Below the pieces are notes generated by a model that searched no databases, was not told the DNA's origin, and saw only the letters and a list, made by a program, of their open reading frames with translations. The position numbers were made by a program, and so were the translations under genes. A DNA stretch of 64,000 bases from positions 91,667,944 to 91,731,943 of the forward strand of contig CM045763.1 of NCBI GenBank assembly GCA_025200525.1, given 5' to 3'. Below are positions 56,510 through 64,000 of this stretch, piece after piece. Source of the stretch: Camellia lanceoleosa. Taxonomy: Eukaryota; Streptophyta; Magnoliopsida; Ericales; Theaceae. Every line of letters begins with the position of its first letter. Positions within the stretch are counted from its first letter, which is position 1.

Positions 56510-59500
56510 TCAACACTTTAAATGTTTGTCCCTCGACAAAGTCTTTGTCAACATATCTGAAATATTATCATCTGTGTAAACCTTTTCGAATTGTAACAAT
56601 TTCGAATCTAACACATCACGAATCCAATGGTATCTCACATCAATGTGTTTCGATCTCGAATGAAAAGTATAATTTTTACTCAAGTGAATAGCACTTTGAC
56701 TATCACAATAAAGCACATACTTTTCTTGCTTCAAATCCAACTCTTGCAAAATTTTCTTCAACCATAACTCTTCTTTGCAAGCTTCTGTAATGGCAATAAA
56801 TTCAGCGTCGGTAGTTGAGAGAGTAACACATTTTTGTAATTTAGATTGCCATGCCACAGCTCCCCCTGCAAAAGTCATCAAATACCCCGAAGTAGATTTC
56901 CTAGAATCAACATCACCAGCCATGTCAGAATCTGTGAACCCATCAAGCATCGGCTTACCATCCCCAAAACACAAACACACCTTCGAAGTCCCTCGAAGAT
57001 ATCTTAGAATCCATTTTACCGCTGCCCAATGTTCTTTACCCGGATTAGAGAGAAACCGACTCACCACACCAACGGCGTGAGCAATATCTGGCCTTGTACA
57101 AACCATAGCGTACATCAAAGAACCAACTGTTGAAACATAAGGAACTTTCAACATCTCTTCTTTGTCTTTTTCACTTGTAAGACATTGATTCGAACTAAGC
57201 TTGAAATGACCTGCAAGTGGACAACCAACCGGCTTTGCTTTATTCATGTTGAACCTCTCAAGAACTTTCTCAATGTAGCTTTCTTGAGACAACCAAATCA
57301 ATCCCTCTTTGCGATCACGAACAATTTTCATACCAAGTATTTGCTTTGCCAGTCCCAAATCTTTCATAGCAAAAGATTTACTCAACTCTACCTTCAACTT
57401 GTTAATCATGGTAGAATCTTGACCCACAATTAACATGTCATCAACATAAAGCAAAAGAATAATAAATTTTCCATCTGGGAAATTTTTCACAAATACACAA
57501 TGGTCCGAAGTGGTTTTAGAAAAACCATTATTCATCATGAAAGAGTCAAATTTTTTGTACCATTGCCGCAGGGCTTGCTTGATGCCATACAAACTTTTCT
57601 TTAATTTGTAAACAAATTTTTCTTTCCCTTTCTCCACAAAACCTTCTGGTTGCTCCATGTAAATTTCTTCTTCAAGATCACCATGAAGAAATTCGGTCTT
57701 CACATCAAGTTGCTCAACTTCAAGGTTCATACTTGCAGCCATGCCAAGTACAACCCGAATAGAAGACATCTTTACAACTGGCGAGAAAATCTTATCAAAG
57801 TCAATACCTTTCTTTTGCCCAAACCCTTTCACAACAAGACGTGCCTTGTACCTCAGATTCTTACCATCATTCTTTAATTTGAAAACCCACTTATTTTTCA
57901 GAATTTTCTTCCCCTTAGGCAACTTCATTAAATCATAGGTGTGATTTTCAAGTAAAGAATTCATCTCCTCTTCCATGGCCTTTTTCCAATCACCTTTCTT
58001 TACATGCTCAATTGCTTCTTGGTAGCTCTCCGGCTCCCCTTGATCAGAAATCAACACAGACTCATTGGGAGGATACTTTCTTGAAGGTTGTCGGTCCCTT
58101 GTAGATTTCCTCAACTCAAGTTGTGGTGGCGGTTCTTGAGTTGGATGCTCTTCCTCAATTTTTGGCTCAACTTCATTAGGATTAGCATCATCCTCTACAT
58201 CTTCAATAGGTGGCTGCACATCTCCCCCATTTTCATCATCAACTGAAGATGAAGGAGATGGATCCATGTCAATGAGATCACTAGTTTTTGGCTCCAGTTG
58301 ATCACCTTTACCAAAGTCTTCAATTGTTTGGTCTTCAAGAAACACAACATCACGGCTTCGAATGACTTTCTTGTCGACCGGATCCCATAATATATACCCG
58401 AATTCATCACGCCTATAGCCAAGAAAAATACATTGTCTTGACTTACTATCAAGCTTGGACCTCTCATCCTTTGGAATGGGAACAAAAGCTCGGCAACCAA
58501 ACACTCTCAAGTGCGCATAAGACACATCTTTGCCAATCCAAACTCTTTCAGGAACATCACCATTCAAAGGATAGCAAGGAGATAAATTAATCACGTCAAC
58601 CGCTGTACTCATTGCCTCACCCCAAAAGGATCTTGGCAATTTAGCTTGTGAAAGCAAACACCTTGTTCTTTCCACAATGGTGCGGTTCATCCTCTCGGCA
58701 ACGCCATTTTGTTGAGGAGTCTTCTTAACTGTCTTTTGGTGCCGAATACCTTGGCTGCGACAATACTCATCAAATGGCCCAATGTATTCACCACCATTGT
58801 CTGATCGGATGCACTTCAATTTCTGCCCTATTTCTCTTTCAACCATGGCCTGAAAATGCTTAAATAATTCTAGAACTTGATCTTTAGATTTTAGTAGAAA
58901 AGCCCAAACTTTCCTTGAATAATCATCAATGAAAGTAACAAAATAAAGTGCACCACCATGTGTTCTAACTTTCAAAGGACCACAAACATCCGAATGAATC
59001 AACTCCAAAACCTTTTCTTTTCTAGAAGCAACATTTTTATGAAAAGAAACTCTATGTTGTTTACCTGCCAAACAATGAACACAAGTTTTAAGATGTGTAC
59101 CTTTCAAACCGGGTAGAAGCTCTTTCTTGAACAAAACTTGTAGCCCCTTTTCACTCATGTGCCCAAGTCGCCTGTGCCACAATTCAGTAGAAGTATCATC
59201 TTCAAGTGCATTGACAATACCTTTACAAATTTTTCCTTGCATCGAATAAAGTGTATGAGTCTTCTTGCACTTAGCTACCACCAAAGAACCCTTTGTGAGC
59301 TTCCATATTCCATCACCAAATTTGTTGTTGAAGCCTTCATCATCTAGCTTTCCAGTAGAGATCAAATTGAGGCGAATGTTGAGAACATGCCTCACATCTT
59401 TAAGCAACAACTTGCAGCCCAAATTTGTTTCCAAGCAAACATCACCCATACCAATAATCTTGGACAAACCTTCATTACCCATTCGAACAAAACCATAATC

Positions 59501-59671
59501 TCCTTCGGTGTAGGTAGTAAAGAAATCAACTCGAGAAGTCACATGAAAAAAAGCACCGGAATCAATCAGCCAATGACTCTCTTGGCTGACAAAATTGATA
59601 CAATCATCTTCACAAACGACCAAGAGATCATCGGTAGTAACTGCCGTTGTGTCTTCTTGTTTCTTATCCAC
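56510..59671 (-). CDS. pol: pol polyprotein of the Tork-like Copia element (1053 residues, open frame)
   Basis: Numbering is from the first in-frame Met. Protease has DSG at 37-39. The integrase zinc domain has H166, H171, C197 and C200. The integrase triad is D228, D291 and E326. An acidic, Pro-rich linker spans about 450-530. Reverse transcriptase has D656 and YVDD at 742-745. RNase H has D914, E957 and D990, ending with the usual tail (SDMLTKTLS). All catalytic residues are kept. The text DVKTEFLHG has Glu where Ala is usual, next to the first RT Asp. The first Met is not the native start, since pol is normally fused to gag, whose frame is cut by a stop just upstream. Trans-mobilisation potential is possible but untested. 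Confidence 0.92.
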   Translation of the reverse strand: MDKKQEDTTAVTTDDLLVVCEDDCINFVSQESHWLIDSGAFFHVTSRVDFFTTYTEGDYGFVRMGNEGLSKIIGMGDVCLETNLGCKLLLKDVRHVLNIRLNLISTGKLDDEGFNNKFGDGIWKLTKGSLVVAKCKKTHTLYSMQGKICKGIVNALEDDTSTELWHRRLGHMSEKGLQVLFKKELLPGLKGTHLKTCVHCLAGKQHRVSFHKNVASRKEKVLELIHSDVCGPLKVRTHGGALYFVTFIDDYSRKVWAFLLKSKDQVLELFKHFQAMVEREIGQKLKCIRSDNGGEYIGPFDEYCRSQGIRHQKTVKKTPQQNGVAERMNRTIVERTRCLLSQAKLPRSFWGEAMSTAVDVINLSPCYPLNGDVPERVWIGKDVSYAHLRVFGCRAFVPIPKDERSKLDSKSRQCIFLGYRRDEFGYILWDPVDKKVIRSRDVVFLEDQTIEDFGKGDQLEPKTSDLIDMDPSPSSSVDDENGGDVQPPIEDVEDDANPNEVEPKIEEEHPTQEPPPQLELRKSTRDRQPSRKYPPNESVLISDQGEPESYQEAIEHVKKGDWKKAMEEEMNSLLENHTYDLMKLPKGKKILKNKWVFKLKNDGKNLRYKARLVVKGFGQKKGIDFDKIFSPVVKMSSIRVVLGMAASMNLEVEQLDVKTEFLHGDLEEEIYMEQPEGFVEKGKEKFVYKLKKSLYGIKQALRQWYKKFDSFMMNNGFSKTTSDHCVFVKNFPDGKFIILLLYVDDMLIVGQDSTMINKLKVELSKSFAMKDLGLAKQILGMKIVRDRKEGLIWLSQESYIEKVLERFNMNKAKPVGCPLAGHFKLSSNQCLTSEKDKEEMLKVPYVSTVGSLMYAMVCTRPDIAHAVGVVSRFLSNPGKEHWAAVKWILRYLRGTSKVCLCFGDGKPMLDGFTDSDMAGDVDSRKSTSGYLMTFAGGAVAWQSKLQKCVTLSTTDAEFIAITEACKEELWLKKILQELDLKQEKYVLYCDSQSAIHLSKNYTFHSRSKHIDVRYHWIRDVLDSKLLQFEKVYTDDNISDMLTKTLSRDKHLKC

Positions 59672-60455
59672 ACTTTTGTCACCCCTTTTCTCCTTGTTCT
59701 TGAGCTTTCAGCATTCCCGCTTCATGTGCCCTTTCTCATGGCAATAATAACACTCAACGTCTTTCTTTGAAAAAGAACCATCTCTTGACTTGTCACGGCT
59801 TTGATCACAACCATGACGAGTCTTACTCCTTCCCCTTGTTTTGCTTCAGCCTCTCACAACAAATGCTTCCGAATGAGAGGAACCAGCTGATTTTCTTCTA
59901 GTTTCTTCATTTAACAAGCTACTAGTGACTTGACCCATTGTGACTACTCCATCGGGTGCCAAATTACTAACTGTCACAACCAAAGTCTCCCAACTTTCGA
60001 GGCAAGGAACTAAGTAGCATCAAAGCCTGCAACTCATCATCAAAAACAATTTTCATAGAAGCAAGTTGGTTAACAATACCCTTTATTTCATTCAGATGTT
60101 CCGGAATAAGGCTGCCCTATTTATATTTTAAATTAACCAACTTACGAAACAGAAAGGCTTTATTTGTGGCTGATTTTCTATCATAAAGACTCTCTAATTT
60201 TTTCCATAAATCATGTGCTGAAGTTTCAGTAGCAACATGATGAAACACACTGTCATCAATCCATTGACGGATAACACCAACGACTTTTCAATTAAGTCTC
60301 TTCCACTCATCATCTTTCATATCAGCAGGTTCGCCACTATCACCCTCAGTGGGTCCATACAAGACTTTACAAAATAATATGTCCTCCATTTTAGTTTTCC
60401 AAGTTATCCAATTACTTCCATTGAAGCTAGACATACGACCCACATTCCCCTCCAT
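59672..60455 (-). pseudogene. gag: gag of the Tork-like element, broken
   Basis: The start is taken at 60455 (MEGNVGRMSSFNGSNWITWK), about 40 bp after the primer site; an upstream in-frame Met at 60482 also exists. UBN2-type gag follows. Stops lie near 60288 and 60119, and a one-base frameshift near 59990 falls in the segment after LMLLSSLP. The zinc knuckle CYYCHEKGHMKREC (about 59749-59708) is intact, but the next codon is a stop that separates gag from pol. Confidence 0.88.
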
Positions 60456-60493
60456 TGATTTACACAAATAAATAAACCCCAATAAACCGTAAG

Positions 60494-60504
60494 CTCTGAT
60501 ACCA
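60494..60504 (-). promoter_or_regulatory. Primer-binding site (initiator tRNA-Met type)
   Basis: Minus-strand TGGTATCAGAG lies two bases from the LTR end at 60507. Confidence 0.93.
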
Positions 60505-60506
60505 GT

Positions 60507-61228
60507 TGTTAGGAAAAATCGATGTGATTCCCCACAAGTAAATCAATCAATGGGAATAAAAACTAATGCGGAAAAATTAAATCAAAGGCAACACAAGAAT
60601 TTTTACGTAGTTTCCTCAATGTAAGGTACATCCACGGGATCGAAATCCGATTCCACTATCTACCAAATAAGTTCAAAATGATTACAAACGAGACACTAAT
60701 GGTCTCACAAAACCACCCTTAGGTGAATTCCAAATAATCACAAATAAACAAGAGGAAAAACCTCACCAAATAGATGAACCAAAATCTTCAGAATCAGAGT
60801 TGAAGAAGACCCAAAATAACGAACCCAAATCAACCAACTGTGAAGCCGAAACCGAAGTAGCCAACCGAAGATTCCACACCTTAATCAATTAAGCCACTGG
60901 ATTGACTTTTCCACATGCACTATCTCACAAAATAAATTGATCAATGAAATGCTGCTACTTCACCAAACAATAGACCCAAAGCACTATCTCATCAAGATTG
61001 TATGTTGTTGCCGCCGCTCCTACTTGGGAAAAACAATCCAAAAATAATATATTGAATCTAGGGTTTTTTTTTTTTTTTATCAAATCTTAGTTTTTTCTAA
61101 ATTAGATTGGGTCTTCACAAATTAAATATAATATATAAAAATATATTATAATTAATACTAAACCAAATTAAATTCTTTTTCCAAAAACTAATTGGGTCCC
61201 ACACTCCAATAAGGAGGTATATCCAACA
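60507..61228 (-). repeat. 5' LTR of the Tork-like element (722 bp)
   Basis: It starts TGTTAGGAAAAATCG and ends TATATCCAACA in plus coordinates. It has a longer T-run than its partner near 61065. Confidence 0.95.
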
Positions 61229-61244
61229 CTTAGAGCACAGCAGG

Positions 61245-61729
61245 ATGCGTTGTGCAGACAACAATGCCACTTTGGTGCTCTATTACTTTAAAAAAAAAAA
61301 AAATTTATTTTTAGGATCTTTCTTTTCTTTTTCTTTTTTTTGTTTTTTTAAAACACTTTTTTGAAATTAATACTGAAATTTTCTAAATATTATTTCGAAA
61401 TTACTTACATTGCAGTAGCATGTAATTGTGCTTTAATTATTAAACAAATTAACAACTGAAATGTTATCATTCACATTATTAAAGATATATTTAAAGATGA
61501 TATTTTATGGGTTTTAAGCATTCTTTTTTTCCGCCTAAATGGGTACAACATAAAATTTTACTTCTAAATATAACTCAAATGATAATGAACAATTACATGT
61601 TATTGTCGGAACTAGATTTTCCCTAGTACACAAAGTGAGCTGGACCATATTGTTTGGGCTCGTAAGTCTCACCACGGGTTCGACTGAAGTAGGGGAGGCA
61701 TTGTCACAACACCCCACTGTGACAGCCCC
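61245..61729. other. AT-rich spacer
   Basis: Poly-A and poly-T runs are present and no gene is seen. A minus-strand frame of 60 residues (61717-61535) shows no domain. Confidence 0.4.
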
Positions 61730-62020
61730 ATTAAGGTTTTTATCGATTTTATTTTAATAATTCAAACCATTAATATTATAAGATTCATCGAATATATCAT
61801 CTACATAAAAAAATGAGGTTAATCAGACATGCATAATCATTTTTTAAAAAAAATTATCAAATTTATGTTAACCATTTATATTTTTTTAAACATAAATGTA
61901 GTATTCTTATAAGTTACAAATGTCTAATTGATTTGATTTTTTTAATGGATGATTTACTTGACAAACCCTACAATATGAATGGTTTGGATCATCGGAATAA
62001 ATTCAGAAGACTCCCTCACG
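61730..62020. mobile_element. Third foldback element related to those at 17.5 and 22 kb
   Basis: Left arm text AATAATTCAAACCATTAATATT and right arm text AATATGAATGGTTTGGATCATC are inverted partners, followed inward by matching stretches on both sides. The core order matches the other two foldbacks. Ends are approximate and no duplication was found. Confidence 0.5.
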
Positions 62021-63540
62021 GGCTTACAACATGGTGATGTGCCTTAGAGGCAGAACACCCTCCCAAGTTCCGGGTTCTACCTTGATGAGTCAAACCAACC
62101 ACGTTAGTTTATTATATTTGTCAACCAAAAAATAAATGATTTAGTTTTCAAATAATATTTGTCGTTTGTTTTTTTACAAAAAAATGTCACAAACTAAAGT
62201 GACTACAATCATCAGATCGATCTATTTTTTTTTTTTTTTTTATGAATGATCTACATGTTATGATTTAAAAAGTTAACTATTCAAATTATCAAGATAAGAC
62301 ATGTAATGAGCTCTACGAGAACAAACATCACAGTCCAAATTGGAAAGAATCTTGTTGATTTGATTAGAAATTAACCAATTAAGATATAATTATTTATCAC
62401 CTTCGTTAGTTTAGTGATAATATTTGGGAGAATTTCTTTTTAGTGGTTCAACCAAAAAATTAATACAAATTTATCAAAAATTTTATAATTTTACCACTTA
62501 TTTCTAATTTTTTTAAATATATAATAAATTGAATTTTCCCCATAATATTTTAGGAGTCTATATCAATCTATCTATCTATCTATCTATCTACTACTATTAT
62601 AAAAGTGTAAAGAATTGTCATATTTTTTACTTTTTACGTATCTCAAAAATACTCTCAAATACTTATTAAACATTAACAAAACCACAACCAACCACATATA
62701 TCTTTCAAAATTCAAACACCATAAAACAACCAAATACCTTGAAATATCACAATCTACTATCAAACACCTCGAATGATTCGAAGAACTTTTCTTCAAAAGG
62801 TTTAACTTTTCTGAATACATTTACATTACGTATTGGTACTATTGGTACTTTGTGAAGTTGTCAAGTTATTTGTTTCAGACTCATAACTCGTGTTCAATTA
62901 TACTATTTGTATTATAATATATGCATCATCATTCATAATATTTGTATCTAATAAAATAAATTTTTCGACAATGAGTGCTTGTGGCTTCATGGGTTACATA
63001 CAATATCGTCTACTAATTGAAAAGAGTCTTACACCACTCAAAGGTATTACCTAAACAGTATAAACCCACAATCAATTTGAGTGAGTGATTTTGTTAAAAC
63101 CACTAATAGTGGGCTGAGTAGTCTCAAATTGCTTCCTCCTTTTTTTTTTTTTTTTTTTTTTTTGAGATAATTCGTTATTCTGAATTATCATAACATCTTA
63201 ATTCTTTGTTACCCACTCTGTTTCAGATTTCAAAACCAAACAGTTGATCACATTGTCTTTCAATCAACTCTGTTTGACAACCAAATAGTTGTACAAATAG
63301 ATAAAAATATAATAGCCTACTCTAATTCGTAGACAAACCGCCGATTTATCAAGTTAGGCTTTATACAAGTAGCAGCCTTTTTGTTTTTTTCCGTTCTTCG
63401 TTCATAGTTCTGTTGGGTTTTTTCCGTTGTACTTAAACTAAACTAGAGAGTCATTGCAATGATTTCAAATTCACTTTTACGTGTTTAATGGTTGAATTAC
63501 TCTTCTAATAGTAGTAGCCAACTTATCATTCTAGGTTTTT
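62021..63540. other. AT-rich spacer with (ATCT)n microsatellite and poly-T
   Basis: An ATCT run spans about 62566-62591 and a poly-T run about 63139-63163. No coding sequence is recognised. Confidence 0.6.
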
Positions 63541-63549
63541 GAGATTTGG

Positions 63550-63710
63550 AAGTGGCTTTTGTGATATCAGAAGAGGAGAGCATCTTCAAAGCATTGTCCA
63601 AAACTGTTGAATTATTAGAAGGGAATATTGCACTAATTAGTCAATACTATTATGGTTGCCTTTTCCATGACCTTGTAGCTTTTCAGCTTGCTGATTGACA
63701 TCCACCTGCA
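63550..63710 (+). other. Exon-like open stretch, unidentified protein
   Basis: One frame from about 63550 reads EVAFVISEEESIFKALSKTV, then a helical segment, then YYYGCLFHDLVAFQLAD, a TGA at 63695, and HPPAE before a donor-like GAG/GTTAAT. Composition is far less AT-rich than its surroundings. I do not recognise the family. The TGA could be a CGA-to-TGA change. It may be an exon of a real or decayed host gene. Confidence 0.35.
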
Positions 63711-63951
63711 GAGGTTAATTTTCCATGTGCTCCTACTTTAATTTTAAAGATATTCATTCCTAATATTATTTTGATTATCTTGTGGGTGTAAAACTATTCT
63801 TCTTTGATAAATTAACTCTTCCCTGTCGGCCACATGATAATATTAGTTGATTAACTCTTACCTAGTTGTAATTTTGAAAGTAGAATACCTTTTGGAATGC
63901 ACCAAGATTCTCATCTGTAAGAATTTAAGCTTTTAATGTTAAAAACACTTA

Positions 63952-64000
63952 GGCTCCGTTTGGTTTGCCTTTAGAATCATGATTCCAAAGATTCCAAAGG
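63952..64000 (+). mobile_element. Possible MITE start, cut by window end
   Basis: TTAGGCTCCGTTTGGTTTG resembles terminal repeats of plant MITEs with a TTA target site (PIF/Harbinger style). The rest lies outside the window. Confidence 0.3.

Larger units (their letters stand above)
55743..61228 (-). mobile_element. Tork-like Ty1/Copia retrotransposon, largely intact pol
   Basis: LTRs of 717 and 722 bp surround a minus-strand gag-pol. Perfect CTTAG duplications lie at 55738-55742 and 61229-61233. A Met primer site and a polypurine tract are in the right places. The gag start and pol text resemble TNT1/Tork-type elements, which is a lineage inference. LTR copies differ at scattered positions. 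Pol is open for 1053 residues, but gag has stops and a frameshift. It looks the youngest large element here. Confidence 0.93.
55728..61244. other. Perfect 11-bp hairpin that served as the Copia insertion target
   Basis: Joining the flanks at one copy of CTTAG gives CCTGCTGTGCT-TAG-AGCACAGCAGG, a perfect 11-bp stem with a 3-base loop. The insertion duplicated CTTAG, which spans the loop. Confidence 0.7.

Noticed and set aside
56775..59770. Plus-strand frames of 62-127 residues
   Set aside because: They are shadows of the minus-strand pol.
55728..61244. Helitron 3' end (hairpin before CTRR)
   Set aside because: A hairpin is present, but no CTRR end at the right distance and no matching 5' TC end were found.

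Overview
The window is plant nuclear DNA, almost certainly from a eudicot. Coding capacity is nearly all LTR-retrotransposon, the spacers are AT-rich, and the small DNA elements (hAT, Mutator-like foldback and CACTA remnants) are plant types. I could not fix the species. No complete, intact host gene is visible. The most intact coding sequence is the 1053-residue pol of a Tork-like Copia element. The clearest host sequence is a broken fragment of a TOM2A-like tetraspanin gene.

Layout: (1) 1-9098, a decayed Copia element of the Sirevirus type, its 5' LTR cut by the window start, with an extra env-like gene. (2) 9518-15496, a minus-strand Gypsy-type element with about 1.5 kb LTRs and only about 0.7 kb of non-coding interior. 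One LTR is split by a related-type solo LTR (11878-14176). (3) 16400-21640, AT-rich DNA with GA/GT microsatellites, a long degenerate TAAGTA-rich array, a Mutator-type foldback MITE (17520-17918, 9-bp duplication), a hAT-type element (20042-21109, 8-bp duplication) and a CACTA-like end. (4) 21921-33558, a foldback element split at its loop by an 11.2 kb Tat-type Gypsy element (22112-33313) carrying a 26-bp minisatellite and an antisense, apparently spliced accessory gene. (5) 33721-46178, a related Tat-type element that keeps gag but no pol and has about 2 kb of minisatellite. Two solo LTRs have inserted into it (36143-39926 and 42573-45008). (6) 47934-55709, a Sirevirus-like solo LTR split by a minus-strand LTR element (48559-55423) that contains the tetraspanin fragment. 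(7) 55743-61228, a minus-strand Tork-like Copia element. (8) 61234-64000, AT-rich spacer with a third foldback relative, an ATCT microsatellite and one exon-like stretch.

Most boundaries rest on paired LTRs, TG...CA ends, primer-binding and polypurine sites, and target-site duplications that can be read directly: CTTTA, ATTTG, GTTGG, CTGAC, ATCAT, CTTAG, an imperfect AAGAC/ATGAC, TTTGTAAAA and ATGCTTAT. The nesting gives a relative order: the Sirevirus-like solo LTR, the foldback at 22 kb, the split Gypsy LTR and the pol-less Tat element all predate what landed in them.

The strongest unexplained signal is a promoter-like module found five times in unrelated elements: pairs of CTCGAG-type palindromes spaced exactly 20 bp start to start, lying upstream of a TATA-like box. 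It occurs in Copia LTRs, in Gypsy solo LTRs and ahead of the env-like gene inside the Sirevirus element.
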